Counted from the stretch's first letter, positions 28,937 through 38,288 are shown. The stretch is 64,000 nt of DNA from Methyloglobulus morosus KoM1 (GCF_000496735.2 NZ_AYLO01000008.1:34895-98894); one strand, 5' to 3'. Numbers and translations: made by a program. The notes: a model not told the origin generated them from the sequence alone.

Positions 28937-29257
28937 TCAATTGGAATATTCATCCTTGACCTGCACTAGGCCATTTTCAACCCTGACCGGGAAACAGGCA
29001 ATGTCTTCATAAGCGGGAGGGGATTTCACCGCACCGGTTTTAATACAAAATCGTGCGCCGTGCCGAGGACAAATAATCTGGTCGCCATCTATCAAACCGT
29101 CCGCTATGGGTGCGCCATCGTGGCTGCACACATCTTCAATCGCGTAACATTCGCCGCCAATTTTGAAGACGGCAACATTGACCCCGTCAACATCAACGAC
29201 AATATGTCCGCCTTCAGCTAACGCCGTTTGTTCTATTGCATTGATCCATACTGACAT
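28937..29257 (-). CDS. Rieske 2Fe-2S protein (NirD-like small ferredoxin)
   Basis: 106-aa soluble Rieske protein. The cluster ligands are Cys-x-His in DVCSHDGAPI and Cys-x2-His in CPRHGARF. It has no membrane anchor or signal, so it is a cytoplasmic electron carrier of the NirD or dioxygenase-ferredoxin type. No oxygenase or nitrite reductase large subunit is adjacent. It starts 16 bp after rsmJ on the same strand. Confidence 0.88.
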   Translation of the reverse strand: MSVWINAIEQTALAEGGHIVVDVDGVNVAVFKIGGECYAIEDVCSHDGAPIADGLIDGDQIICPRHGARFCIKTGAVKSPPAYEDIACFPVRVENGLVQVKDEYSN

Positions 29258-29273
29258 TTTATCAACACCTGGG

Positions 29274-30050
29274 TTAACATTTTAAATATACATCATAGCG
29301 CAATAGTTTACCGTGAAAACTATCATTCGGCTTACCGCCCAATGGCTCGGCATAATCTGGGCTTTTCACCACGACGCGCTTACCTGCCGCTTTATAAGCG
29401 GCTGCAAACAACTGCTCCTTATCGCTATCATCCCCCACCAAATCCCGCAATACCCTAATGGATTTTTTTGCTAAAGCTGATTTTTTGCGCTTCGGCGGAA
29501 ACATGGGGTCAAGGTAAACGCAATCGGGCTGATCGACTAACTCGGTTAAACAGGCTAGCGCATCACCTTTCAGCAAAGTGGGCAGTTCGAGTCCCAAGCG
29601 CTGCACCCAATCTTGCTGGGCGAGCCTCCGATAAGCATCGTCCAATAATTCCGCCATAATCGGATTGCGTTCGATACTGGTAATCCGATAGCCCATACGA
29701 AACATAGCCAAACTATCCTGTCCCCAGCCCGCAGTGGCATCAACCACGGTTTGAGTTTTCTTTCCTATCGCTTGCGCGAATGCTCCGGTTTTGGGCATAG
29801 GCCAAGTCCGTTGCTCACCTTGGCGATGTTCTATGTCAACGGTCAAACCCGAGCTTTTAATACTGTCCTTATCCAGTAAAGACAAGCGGCCTTCGCGCCA
29901 GCTTAGCCAAAACTGCAGCTCTTTGTTTAAACCCATTTCTGTGCTGGATAGCAAGCTTATGCCCAGCTTTGTTGCCAATTGCTCGATTGCGGCTATATCA
30001 TCCTGTCCATCGTAAAGAACGGCAATCTTGTCTCGCCAATCACACTGCAT
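29274..30050 (-). CDS. rsmJ: 16S rRNA (guanine1516-N2)-methyltransferase
   Basis: 258-aa RsmJ. Diagnostic segments: VDATAGWGQDSLAMFRMGY (SAM site), YLDPMFPPKRKKSALAKKS, and VKSPDYAEPLGGKPNDSFHG-like tail. It methylates G1516 of 16S rRNA. The family is essentially gammaproteobacterial, supporting the taxonomic reading. Starts 23 bp after the GFA gene. Confidence 0.94.
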   Translation of the reverse strand: MQCDWRDKIAVLYDGQDDIAAIEQLATKLGISLLSSTEMGLNKELQFWLSWREGRLSLLDKDSIKSSGLTVDIEHRQGEQRTWPMPKTGAFAQAIGKKTQTVVDATAGWGQDSLAMFRMGYRITSIERNPIMAELLDDAYRRLAQQDWVQRLGLELPTLLKGDALACLTELVDQPDCVYLDPMFPPKRKKSALAKKSIRVLRDLVGDDSDKEQLFAAAYKAAGKRVVVKSPDYAEPLGGKPNDSFHGKLLRYDVYLKC

Positions 30051-30073
30051 TTGTAATGCTTTAAATCGCCGAA

Positions 30074-30514
30074 CTAGGTTTTACTGGCATCAGGTGGCGG
30101 GGGCTGTCCTTCCGTACGCGGAATACTATCGCTAATGCACGCCCAACCAGGTGCCTCGGAAGTCCAGATAGTGATCTCCGGTTTTGCAATTTCAGGATCG
30201 TCCAGCGTACCGGCACGTACGATAATGAGATGTGGCCGCACTTCCGCTGAACTAAAAAGATGCGTTCCGCACACTGGGCAGAAGCGGCGGTGCATTTGAT
30301 TGCCGCTGTCGGCAACACTGGGGAAATCCCGCGTCTCGCCGCTTATGCTCATAGCAGCGCTGGGAAAGGTCACGTTGACCGTCGCATTGCCGGCAGCCAT
30401 ATATTGGCACAACCGACACCAGCAAACCCGCGTGGTAATCGGTGCTGCGTTGATCTCATAGCGTACGGCTTTGCATAAGCAGCCGCCGGTGATTCGTTTG
30501 TCGATTTTATCCAT
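30074..30514 (-). CDS. GFA family (glutathione-dependent formaldehyde-activating-like) Zn protein
   Basis: 146-aa CENP-V/GFA protein. Zinc-binding cysteines are in GGCLCKAVRY, CWCRLCQYMAAG, and FCPVCGTHLF. The founding member was proposed to speed S-hydroxymethylglutathione formation from formaldehyde, though this role is disputed and many relatives act elsewhere. A link to formaldehyde would fit a methylotroph but is only suggestive. Confidence 0.85.
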   Translation of the reverse strand: MDKIDKRITGGCLCKAVRYEINAAPITTRVCWCRLCQYMAAGNATVNVTFPSAAMSISGETRDFPSVADSGNQMHRRFCPVCGTHLFSSAEVRPHLIIVRAGTLDDPEIAKPEITIWTSEAPGWACISDSIPRTEGQPPPPDASKT

Positions 30515-30575
30515 GGTTTAACTTTGTTGCTTAAAGATACTTGGCCCAGTATCGCTAAATTTATGCAAAATAATG

Positions 30576-31028
30576 TCACTCCGTCGAAACCGGCTGCTGC
30601 TGGTTTTTCAACGCCGCATCCAACGTATGCCATGCCAAGGTCGCACATTTTACGCGTGCCGGATACTCGCGTACACCAGCCAAAACAGCTAACTTTCCGA
30701 CCGCTTCCAATTGGATGTCTTCGCTTTTGCCTGTTGTCATTTCGTGGAAAGTCTTGAATAAGGCTTCGGCTTCCGCTTCGGTTTTGTCTTTGATAATCTC
30801 GGTCATTAGTGATACGGAAGCGGTCGAGATGGCGCAGCCGGAACCCTGAAAACTGGCGTCGACGATCCTGTCGCCGTCCATTTTTAAATACAACGTCAAG
30901 CGGTCACCGCATAAGGGGTTGAAACCTTCCACTTTCCGGTCAGCATCCGCGATCACCCGAAAGTTGCGCGGATTGCGGTTGTGGTCGAATATGACTTCTT
31001 GGTAGAGGTCGCGTAAATCTTCAAACAT
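30576..31028 (-). CDS. sufU: SUF system NifU-type scaffold/sulfur acceptor
   Basis: 150-aa SufU/IscU-fold protein. Three conserved Cys sites: NPLCGDRL, GSGCAIS and VKCATLAW, with the roughly 20-residue SufU-type insertion before the third. SufU binds Zn and takes persulfide sulfur from SufS. It is the distal gene of the suf operon here, separated from sufS by the 183-aa protein at 31108-31659. Confidence 0.9.
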   Translation of the reverse strand: MFEDLRDLYQEVIFDHNRNPRNFRVIADADRKVEGFNPLCGDRLTLYLKMDGDRIVDASFQGSGCAISTASVSLMTEIIKDKTEAEAEALFKTFHEMTTGKSEDIQLEAVGKLAVLAGVREYPARVKCATLAWHTLDAALKNQQQPVSTE

Positions 31029-31107
31029 GATTGTTTATTAGGTTATCTTGGACGAACTATAAGGGAACTTTTCCAGGCTTAAATAGAAGATGGTTAAGTT
31101 TTTGGTG

Positions 31108-31659
31108 TCATTGATCTTTATGCCGAATATGGACATACTCTTCATAGCAATATCTCAGGTCGTCATGAAAACCCCAGCCGATTCCACGTGTATTATTGAC
31201 GACCGCAAGCAAGCGATCCTCGAATTCAGCAAGCATTTGTTCCTTGAGCAAAAATTTTAAGGTGTTTTCATACATACTCACCATGCTGTTGTAAAACGGT
31301 TCGTCAATATCACCAAACTCATTGGTATAAACAACCCCGGATTCGACATAAGCCAGCATGATGTCGGCAATGCCGTACTTTGATACTGCCACTTTTTTGT
31401 ATTCAGAAATCGCTTTACGGGCAATTGAAACCCGCGCGTCAGGATATTCTTTTTTAAACCCTGGCACAAACTCAGCCCTAACAATGTTTTTATACTTGCG
31501 TTGGATTGCCGAGTCATCGCCCCCTGAAAATTTAGCTTGATAGTGTTCTTTTACTTGCGGGAATGTTTTATACAAAGAGGCAATATCTTCGATCAAGTCC
31601 ATATTGGTCTTGGTTTTTAACAATTGTTTTAATATTGTTAGCGATAATTTCTCGGCCAT
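31108..31659 (-). CDS. Uncharacterised helical protein (DUF6155-like)
   Basis: 183-aa, mostly helical and soluble, with Lys-rich N-terminus (LTILKQLLKTKTNMDLIEDI) and a patterned centre (FVPGFKKEYPDARVSIARKA). It resembles the DUF6155 family by eye, but I cannot confirm this. No catalytic motif is evident. It starts 4 bp after sufS and precedes sufU, so it is transcribed with the Fe-S genes; whether it works with them is unknown. Confidence 0.6.
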   Translation of the reverse strand: MAEKLSLTILKQLLKTKTNMDLIEDIASLYKTFPQVKEHYQAKFSGGDDSAIQRKYKNIVRAEFVPGFKKEYPDARVSIARKAISEYKKVAVSKYGIADIMLAYVESGVVYTNEFGDIDEPFYNSMVSMYENTLKFLLKEQMLAEFEDRLLAVVNNTRGIGWGFHDDLRYCYEEYVHIRHKDQ

Positions 31660-31662
31660 GAT

Positions 31663-32898
31663 TTAACTTAATTCAAACACATCTATCAAAGATTCTATCC
31701 CATTCATCAACACATCAATTTCTTGTCTAGTATTATACATGGCAAACGAGGCTCTCGCCGTGGCGGGTACACCGTAAAACTCCATTACCGGCATGGCGCA
31801 GTGATGCCCTGCCCTTATCGCAATCCCTAAGCTATCCAGCATGGTACCGATGTCGTGAGGATGGATTCTATCCAGCACAAAAGACAGGATAGCGCCTTTG
31901 TCTCCCGCCTCGCCGATTATCCTTAAACCTTTAATTTGCTTGGCTTGTTGTGTGGCATAGTCCAGCAATTCAGCTTCATAAGCGGCGATGTTTGCCATGC
32001 CGATTTCGTTTAGGTAGTCGATAGCCGCACCTAAGCCGATCACATCGGCGATACTGGGTGTGCCCGCTTCAAATTTATGCGGTAATCCGGCGTATGTGGA
32101 TTTTTCAAAACTGACGGTCTTGATCATATCGCCGCCGCCTTGGTACGGCGGCATGGCTTCCAACAAGGCTTGCTTACCATACATCACCCCGATGCCGGAC
32201 GGCCCGTACAATTTATGGCCTGAGAAGACGTAGAAATCGCAATCTAACGCCTGCACATCAACGGCAAGATGCGGGATCGCCTGTGCGCCATCGAGCATGA
32301 CGGGGATGTTATGGGCATGGGCAGCAGCAATAATAAGTTCGACCGGGTTGATCGTACCCAGCGCATTCGACATGTGGGCAACAGCAACCAGTCGGGTTTT
32401 GTTATTCAACAAGGAAGCAAATTCGTTATAAAGTAATTCGCCCTGAATATTCATCGAGGCAACTTTCAGCACCGCACCCGTTTGTTCGCACAGCATTTGC
32501 CAGGGTACGATATTGGAATGGTGTTCCATGGCGGTAATCACAATCTCATCACCCGCCTTGATATTAGCCTTGCCGTAGGTTTGGGCAATCAGGTTAATGG
32601 CTTCGGTCGCGCCGCGCACGAAGATGATTTCCTTGCTGCTGGCTGCGTTGATAAAGCCGCGCACCTTCTCCCGTGCTGCTTCAAACTTGTCGGTCGCACG
32701 GACGCTTAAGGTATGCACACCCCGATGGATGTTGGCGTACTCGTGCCTATAGACATGGCTGATGCTGTCGATAACCGCATTCGGCTTTTGGCAACTGGCG
32801 GCATTATCGAGATATACCAGCGGTTTGTTGCGGATTTTTTCGGCCAATATAGGGAAGTCGGCGCGGATAAGTTCAACTGGGAACGATGTTAAAGCCAC
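31663..32898 (-). CDS. sufS: Cysteine desulfurase SufS
   Basis: 411-aa class II desulfurase (PLP) supplying sulfur for Fe-S assembly. PLP lysine in FSGHKLYGPSGIG, cofactor histidine in ITAMEHHSNIVPW, and the active-site Cys in RAGHHCAMP. The GTG start at 32898 overlaps the sufD end by 10 bp. The acceptor SufU is two genes downstream. Confidence 0.95.
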   Translation of the reverse strand: MALTSFPVELIRADFPILAEKIRNKPLVYLDNAASCQKPNAVIDSISHVYRHEYANIHRGVHTLSVRATDKFEAAREKVRGFINAASSKEIIFVRGATEAINLIAQTYGKANIKAGDEIVITAMEHHSNIVPWQMLCEQTGAVLKVASMNIQGELLYNEFASLLNNKTRLVAVAHMSNALGTINPVELIIAAAHAHNIPVMLDGAQAIPHLAVDVQALDCDFYVFSGHKLYGPSGIGVMYGKQALLEAMPPYQGGGDMIKTVSFEKSTYAGLPHKFEAGTPSIADVIGLGAAIDYLNEIGMANIAAYEAELLDYATQQAKQIKGLRIIGEAGDKGAILSFVLDRIHPHDIGTMLDSLGIAIRAGHHCAMPVMEFYGVPATARASFAMYNTRQEIDVLMNGIESLIDVFELS

Positions 32899-34274
32899 TC
32901 TTTCTCAACTCCTTCCTGCGGAAACCGTACCAACACCTGTTCCAACACTTTGTCATGCAAGCTTCTAATCTTGATTTTATCCACCATCTCATTTGCAAAG
33001 GCGAAGGTCAGCATGTTCCGGGCCGTTTCTTCGTCGACGCTGCGGGATTGCAGATAGAAAATCGACTTTTCGTCCAGTTGGCCGACGGTTACGCCGTGTC
33101 CGCACTTAACGTCGTCGGCATAAATTTCCAATTGCGGTTTGGTGTCAGCTTCGGCATCATCCGATAACAACAAGTTACGGTTATTCATTTGCGAATCGGT
33201 TTTTTGGGCATCTTCCGCAACGATGACCCGTCCCTGAAAAACGCCTCTGGCACGGTCATCCAACACACCTTTGTACATTTCCCTGCTGATGGCGCGGGGC
33301 TTAAGGTGATTGATTCGTGTATGGTTATCCAGATGCTGGCGTTTTACGCCTAGATACAAGCCATTCAATGTACATTCCGATGCCTGATCCAAATCGGCAT
33401 GAATATCGCAACGTGCCAACAATCCACCCAAGGCAAAGTTGTGATGGGAAAACCGTGCATCTTTCGCTTGCTTAACGTAAATACCGCCAAAATGGTAGGC
33501 TTTTTCCGATTCTGTTTGCATTTTATAAAGCGTTAACTGGGCGTTTTGTTCGACAAACACTTCCGTGACTGCCGCCGTCAGATAAGCATTCGCCGCACCT
33601 GTTCCAGGCAGGCTTGCGGCATACACGCCATCCCTGGCGATACCCAATCCGACAAAAGTTTCTATCACTTGGGCTTCGGCACTTTCAGCAATGATGACCA
33701 GATTGCGTGTCGTTGCCATCACATCGGCTTCGGTCACGATATTCAGCAATTGAATCGGTTTGGCTAAAATTTGTTTGGCTGGCACATGCACTAATATGCC
33801 ATCGGTAAACCATGCGGTATTGAAGGCGACGAAGCTATGCTCTTGATTATTGACCGCTTGCCCTAAGTATTTTTCGACCATTTGCGGCTGTTTTTCTAAG
33901 GCATCCGCCATACTCACGATTAAAACGCCCTCAGGCAAACCATCTAACCGAGAATACTCTGCGGAATAATGACCATTGACCAACACCACCGACCAAGCAT
34001 CTTCTAGTCGTTGTGATTTCAGCCAATTTGCATCAAGAGCCTGTAGGTTAGGCTTCGACACGGAGTCCAACACCGGTGCAAACCACTTCTTCTCGATAGC
34101 GGACACATTCGTGTAACGCCATTCTTCCTCACGGGGGGAAGGAAAGCCGTTTGCGGAAAATTTTTCTAAGGCATCTTTTCGTAATTGCTGCAGCCAAGGT
34201 AAATTTTGCCCTGGCAATATCGGCACTATCGCTTCATATTCAGCCACATAGCGGCTGGTGGATTCTGTTGCCAT
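32889..34274 (-). CDS. sufD: Fe-S assembly protein SufD
   Basis: 461-aa beta-helix scaffold partner of SufB and SufC. C-terminal block: CGHGVTVGQLDEKSIFYLQS and RSVDEETARNML, the conserved SufBD core. ATG 34274 (MATESTSRY) shares its A with the sufC stop (TAATG). A longer frame to 34310 would only overlap sufC. N-terminal part is longer and less conserved, as usual for SufD. Confidence 0.95.
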   Translation of the reverse strand: MATESTSRYVAEYEAIVPILPGQNLPWLQQLRKDALEKFSANGFPSPREEEWRYTNVSAIEKKWFAPVLDSVSKPNLQALDANWLKSQRLEDAWSVVLVNGHYSAEYSRLDGLPEGVLIVSMADALEKQPQMVEKYLGQAVNNQEHSFVAFNTAWFTDGILVHVPAKQILAKPIQLLNIVTEADVMATTRNLVIIAESAEAQVIETFVGLGIARDGVYAASLPGTGAANAYLTAAVTEVFVEQNAQLTLYKMQTESEKAYHFGGIYVKQAKDARFSHHNFALGGLLARCDIHADLDQASECTLNGLYLGVKRQHLDNHTRINHLKPRAISREMYKGVLDDRARGVFQGRVIVAEDAQKTDSQMNNRNLLLSDDAEADTKPQLEIYADDVKCGHGVTVGQLDEKSIFYLQSRSVDEETARNMLTFAFANEMVDKIKIRSLHDKVLEQVLVRFPQEGVEKEWL

Positions 34275-35035
34275 TAAGCAGCCACCCCCGGCTGACTGGT
34301 TTCTACCCAACTGTAACCTTTTTCTTCCAGCTCCAAGGCTAATTCAGGCCCGCCGGATTTAACGATCTGCCCATGCGCCAACACATGCACGAAATCAGGC
34401 TTAATGTAGTCGAGCAAACGCTGATAATGGGTAATCATCACAAAGGCACGATTCTCGGAACGCAAAGAATTAACGCCATCCGCCACGACTTTTAAGGCAT
34501 CAATATCCAGGCCGGAGTCCGTCTCATCAAGGATGCACAGCTTAGGCTCAAGGATTGCCATTTGCAGGATTTCGTTACGTTTCTTTTCACCGCCGGAAAA
34601 GCCTTCGTTGACGGCGCGATAGAGAAATTTTTCATCCATTTCCAACATCTTGACCTTATGTTTCACTAAGGTCAGAAAATCCATCGCATCCACTTCCGGT
34701 TGGCCGTGATGCTTACGCACGGAATTCAACGCTGCTTTCAACAGATATATATTGCTGACACCAGGGATTTCCACCGGATATTGGAACGCCAGGAAAATGC
34801 CTTCCCGCGCCCGGATTTCCGGTGCCATGTCGGTTAAATCCTGGCCCTGATAAGTAATCGAGCCTTGGGTGATTTCATAGCCGCTTTTGCCGGACAGCAC
34901 ATGCGACAACGTACTTTTCCCGGAACCGTTCGGCCCCATGATGGCATGGATTTCACCCGCTTTGATTTCGAGGTCAATCCCTTTCAGGATCGGTTTGTCA
35001 GCCACGCTGACGTGGAGGTTTTCTATAAGGAGCAT
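34274..35035 (-). CDS. sufC: Fe-S assembly ATPase SufC
   Basis: 253-aa ABC-type ATPase. Walker A GPNGSGKST, signature FSGGEKKRNEILQ, Walker B KLCILDETDSGLD. It binds SufB and SufD and drives the SufBC2D cycle. Its upstream partner in the operon should be sufB, but six small accessory genes lie between (35116-36840). Confidence 0.96.
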   Translation of the reverse strand: MLLIENLHVSVADKPILKGIDLEIKAGEIHAIMGPNGSGKSTLSHVLSGKSGYEITQGSITYQGQDLTDMAPEIRAREGIFLAFQYPVEIPGVSNIYLLKAALNSVRKHHGQPEVDAMDFLTLVKHKVKMLEMDEKFLYRAVNEGFSGGEKKRNEILQMAILEPKLCILDETDSGLDIDALKVVADGVNSLRSENRAFVMITHYQRLLDYIKPDFVHVLAHGQIVKSGGPELALELEEKGYSWVETSQPGVAA

Positions 35036-35115
35036 TTTTACAACCTATTAAATTTTAAATTTCTTTGTTCGTTTCCAAACTTTGCACAGAATCAATAAAT
35101 CAAGTCTTACTCTGA

Positions 35116-35475
35116 TTAGTTCACACCAGGAATCCCTTCAAAATCCTTGTCCTGCGTCCACAATGTTGCTTGAAAGCCATAAGCTGTCGCCAAAATAATG
35201 CTATCGGCCATCGGTAATTTATGTTGGATAGAAAGTTTGCCAGCATATACTGCTAATTCAGGGTTTAGATCGACACATTTACCTTGCTGCATTAAAGCAA
35301 TGGCTTGTAATCCCTGTGATTCGTTGGTTTGCTGGGTTACGCGCTTAAATACCTCATACAAACTAATAACGGGGACGATAAGGTTTTCAATATCCTCTAT
35401 AGCGGCAGAGAAAAAATCCGCGTTTTTGCCATCAGCAAAATATTCCAGCCAACCGGATGAATCGACAACATTCAT
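35116..35475 (-). CDS. vapC: VapC-type PIN-domain toxin
   Basis: 119-aa PIN ribonuclease. Acidic residues: Asp5 (MNVVDSSGW), Glu in SLYEVFKR, Asp in MADSIILATA and Asp in WTQDKDFEGI. VapC toxins cleave tRNA or rRNA. The start overlaps the antitoxin stop by 4 bp (ATGA). Part of the insert between sufB and sufC. Confidence 0.9.
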   Translation of the reverse strand: MNVVDSSGWLEYFADGKNADFFSAAIEDIENLIVPVISLYEVFKRVTQQTNESQGLQAIALMQQGKCVDLNPELAVYAGKLSIQHKLPMADSIILATAYGFQATLWTQDKDFEGIPGVN

Positions 35476-35678
35476 ATTCGGTCATTTTCCCGCTGAATGC
35501 AGGTGTCAATGCCCTTTAAAAAACCTCTAGCTTCCTTGATATTGCGTTGTGGAATCAGCTCAATCCGGTCGCCGAATTGAAGCAATTGCACTTGTTGCCC
35601 CGGCTTAATATGCAGAGCCTCGCAGATAGCTGCTGGCAACGGCAATTCGAGTTTTGGCGAAATGGTAACTGTTTGCAT
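35472..35678 (-). CDS. vapB: VapB-type AbrB-fold antitoxin
   Basis: 68-aa protein with a swapped-hairpin AbrB DNA-binding domain: VTISPKLELPLPAAICEAL and LLQFGDRIELIPQR, then a short C-terminal toxin-binding tail. It neutralises VapC and probably represses the pair. Ends 4 bp inside vapC. The promoter likely lies in the 108 bp upstream that also hold a palindromic repeat. Confidence 0.87.
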   Translation of the reverse strand: MQTVTISPKLELPLPAAICEALHIKPGQQVQLLQFGDRIELIPQRNIKEARGFLKGIDTCIQRENDRI

Positions 35679-35739
35679 AAGTTCAAACCTTCAAATTGAG
35701 GCAATAATTTTCTTAGATGTTATTCGTTTAATTTCATAC

Positions 35740-35765
35740 GGCGGAATACGCTTCGCTATTCCGCC
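35740..35765. repeat. REP-like palindrome
   Basis: GGCGGAATA, CGCTTCGC loop, TATTCCGCC: a 9-bp perfect stem upstream of vapB. This GGCGGAATA(GC)GCGAAGCGTATTCCGCC type is widespread in intergenic DNA of several gammaproteobacteria. It may act as a transcription or mRNA boundary inside the sufB-sufC insert. Confidence 0.65.
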
Positions 35766-35791
35766 CTACAGCTCTAGATGCCTTATAGATA

Positions 35792-35983
35792 TTAATTTTC
35801 TTTTAAATACATATTAATTTTTTCACTTAGCTCTTCAATTTCTTTATTTATTTTTTCAATTTCTATGTTGAGAGGTTCAATATTTGTATTATGAAAATCA
35901 CGGCTAATTCTTGCTTTTTCAATCCCTTCGGCCAGACCTGTTGTATTGGAATTATGAGAACTTTGCCAATTAGCCATTGTCAT
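35792..35983 (-). CDS. Small coiled-coil protein, unknown
   Basis: 63 aa, AT-rich. The C-terminal half IEKINKEIEELSEKINMY is a clear coiled coil. The ATG at 35983 is preferred because GAGGAT lies 7 bases upstream; an in-frame ATG at 36040 lacks a Shine-Dalgarno site. No family recognised. It lies in the accessory insert, between the AbiC-like fragment and vapBC. Confidence 0.5.
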   Translation of the reverse strand: MTMANWQSSHNSNTTGLAEGIEKARISRDFHNTNIEPLNIEIEKINKEIEELSEKINMYLKEN

Positions 35984-36064
35984 TTTTCTATCCTCAAGCT
36001 TATAAAGTTGACTTGTTTTATAATCGAAAATAGTGACCATTGCAGCTAGTCGGAGCTGATCTAA

Positions 36065-36358
36065 CTAAGCGTTAGTGGATACTTTCAGAAGTTTTCTTGT
36101 TTCTTCTAACTCCGTTTTCTGTAATTCATAAGTTTTTGCGATTAAATAAAACGCAAAAGCCGCAATAATGGGGTTAAGTATTCCACCTACATAATCACCA
36201 AAAGTACCCCATACTCCATTATCTTTGGATAACCCATTATGAAAATTGTAAAAATAAAATCCGACAATTATGAGTACGATAAAGCAAATAATTACTACAA
36301 TTTTTTTAGAATCAACGGCGCTAGTTAGTGATTTATTTTCTTTATTTGAATTATCCAT
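36065..36358 (-). CDS. Truncated AbiC-like membrane protein
   Basis: 97 aa with two helices around the motif WGTFGDYVGGILNPI, then a short coiled segment (LQKTELEETRKLLK) and stop. The motif matches the N-terminal part of the full-length AbiC-like protein at 39394-40230 (WGQFGDYLGGVLNPI). It lacks the cytoplasmic effector domain, so it may be a degraded copy or a stand-alone membrane partner. AT-rich compared with the suf genes around it. Confidence 0.7.
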   Translation of the reverse strand: MDNSNKENKSLTSAVDSKKIVVIICFIVLIIVGFYFYNFHNGLSKDNGVWGTFGDYVGGILNPIIAAFAFYLIAKTYELQKTELEETRKLLKVSTNA

Positions 36359-36380
36359 AGCTCACCGCTTTAAATATCAC

Positions 36381-36590
36381 CTAAGCAAATAACAGCCGCC
36401 CCTTTGGGTCAGGGACATTATGTCCTAGCTCTCTTGCTGTCGTTATCCATTCTTCGATAACGATTTCAGCATTTTTAACGGCTTCCTGATAATTGCTACC
36501 ATCCGCCATACATCCAGGCAATTCTGGCACTTCGGCAATATATGCCTGATCTTCTTCGCTCCAGTAGATAATCATTTCGTATTTAGTCAT
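36381..36590 (-). CDS. hicB: HicB-type antitoxin
   Basis: 69-aa HicB partial RNase H fold: YWSEEDQAYIAEVPELPGCM followed by ADGSNYQEAVKNAEIVIEEW. Lacks a C-terminal DNA-binding extension, so autoregulation may need HicA or be absent. Overlaps the hicA end by 8 bp. Confidence 0.88.
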   Translation of the reverse strand: MTKYEMIIYWSEEDQAYIAEVPELPGCMADGSNYQEAVKNAEIVIEEWITTARELGHNVPDPKGRLLFA

Positions 36591-36840
36591 TCTTCAACTC
36601 CAAACGATAACGTACGATAATCTGGCGTACCTGTTTAACCTGATAAGGTTTAGCCATTGCTCCCAATGGTTGTAAATTGATAATTTCAACCACACCCTCC
36701 TTGCTAAAAATATGGTGGTCGCCACGAATCCGTTCTTGAAAACCCAAAAGTAAAAGTAACTGCTTTAATTCAGAAAATGTAACATTGGTATCGGAACGTC
36801 CAAATATAACTTTCTCTAAAACTTTATTGTATTTACCCAC
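36583..36840 (-). CDS. hicA: HicA-type mRNA interferase toxin
   Basis: 85-aa HicA dsRBD-like toxin with the catalytic histidine region RGDHHIF (His42/43). The GTG start at 36840-36838 shares one base with the sufB TAG stop (TAGTG). Thus the toxin has no promoter space of its own and is probably translated by re-initiation after sufB. Longer than the minimal 60-aa HicA because of an N-terminal 20 residues. Confidence 0.85.
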   Translation of the reverse strand: MGKYNKVLEKVIFGRSDTNVTFSELKQLLLLLGFQERIRGDHHIFSKEGVVEIINLQPLGAMAKPYQVKQVRQIIVRYRLELKND

Positions 36841-38288
36841 TACCCAACCGACCCTTCCAAACTCAGCCCCAACAAAGCTTGCGCTTCAACCGCAAATTCC
36901 ATCGGCAATTCCTTAAACACTTCCTTACAGAAGCCGTTAACGATCATCGAGACTGCATCTTCTGCCGATAAGCCGCGTTGCTGGCAGAAGAACAATTGGT
37001 CTTCGCTGATCTTGGATGTCGTTGCCTCGTGTTCGACTTGCGCAGACGGCTGTTTGACTTCAACGTAAGGGAAGGTGTGCGCGCCGCATTTGTCGCCGAC
37101 CAATAAGGAATCGCACTGAGTATAGTTACGGGCGTTTTCGGCGCTTTTCAACACTTTGACCAAGCCGCGATAGGTGTTTTGCGCGCGGCCTGCCGAAATG
37201 CCTTTCGACACTATCGTGCTGCGGGTGTTTTTGCCGATGTGGATCATCTTGGTGCCGGTGTCGGCTTGTTGCCTGTTGTTGGTGACGGCCACCGAATAAA
37301 ACTCGCCGATGGTGTTGTCGCCGGTTAAGATGCAACTGGGATATTTCCAGGTGATGGCGGAACCGGTTTCCACCTGCGTCCAGGACACTTTGGCGTTATC
37401 GCCCCGGCAATCGGCACGTTTGGTGACGAAATTATAAATGCCGCCCTTGCCTTCCTTGTCGCCCGGATACCAGTTTTGTACGGTGGAGTATTTAATCGAC
37501 GCGTCTTTCAACGCAATCAGTTCGACGACCGCTGCATGTAATTGGTTTTCATCCCGCATCGGCGCAGTGCACCCTTCAAGGTAAGACACATGACTGCCTT
37601 CATCGGCAATAATCAAGGTGCGCTCGAATTGTCCCGTGTTGGCGGCGTTAATGCGGAAATAAGTGGACAACTCCATCGGGCATCGCACGCCTTTGGGAAT
37701 ATAGACAAACGAGCCATCAGTAAATACGGCAGAATTCAATGCGGCAAAGAAGTTATCGCCAGTCGGAACCACCGAACTGAGATATTGCTTAATTAAATCC
37801 GGATGATCGCGCAAAGCTTCGGAAATCGGACAGAAAATGACGCCCGCTTCTTTTAGTTTACCCTTGAATGTTGTTGCGACTGACACGCTATCGAAAACGG
37901 CATCTACTGCAACGCCTGCCAGACGTTCTTGTTCGTCCAGTGGAATACCCAGCTTTTTATAGGCATCCAAGACTTGAGGATCGACTTCACCCAGGCTTTT
38001 GGGGCCGTCTTCCTTGCGTTTGGGTGCGGAATAGTAACTGATCGCCTGATAATCGATTGGCTCGATGTTCAATTGCGCCCAATCCGGCGACTTCATGGTC
38101 TGCCAGTGGCGGAATGCTTTTAACCGGTATTCCAGCATGAAGTCCGGTTCATTTTTGACCTTGGACAGTCTATGGATAACAGCCTCGTCCAGGCCAACGG
38201 GAAAGGTATCGGTTTCCAGTTCGGTAACAAAGCCTTGCTTATAGCTTTGGTTTATCAGGTTATTGATTTCTTTGGCGCTAGCGGACAT
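36840..38288 (-). CDS. sufB: Fe-S assembly protein SufB
   Basis: 482-aa scaffold on which the Fe-S cluster forms within SufBC2D. Conserved core: [19 protein letters not shown] and [19 protein letters not shown], plus [14 protein letters not shown]. Length is typical. It lies 63 bp after the Rrf2 regulator and before hicA with a one-base overlap, instead of before sufC as usual. Confidence 0.96.
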   Translation of the reverse strand: MSASAKEINNLINQSYKQGFVTELETDTFPVGLDEAVIHRLSKVKNEPDFMLEYRLKAFRHWQTMKSPDWAQLNIEPIDYQAISYYSAPKRKEDGPKSLGEVDPQVLDAYKKLGIPLDEQERLAGVAVDAVFDSVSVATTFKGKLKEAGVIFCPISEALRDHPDLIKQYLSSVVPTGDNFFAALNSAVFTDGSFVYIPKGVRCPMELSTYFRINAANTGQFERTLIIADEGSHVSYLEGCTAPMRDENQLHAAVVELIALKDASIKYSTVQNWYPGDKEGKGGIYNFVTKRADCRGDNAKVSWTQVETGSAITWKYPSCILTGDNTIGEFYSVAVTNNRQQADTGTKMIHIGKNTRSTIVSKGISAGRAQNTYRGLVKVLKSAENARNYTQCDSLLVGDKCGAHTFPYVEVKQPSAQVEHEATTSKISEDQLFFCQQRGLSAEDAVSMIVNGFCKEVFKELPMEFAVEAQALLGLSLEGSVG

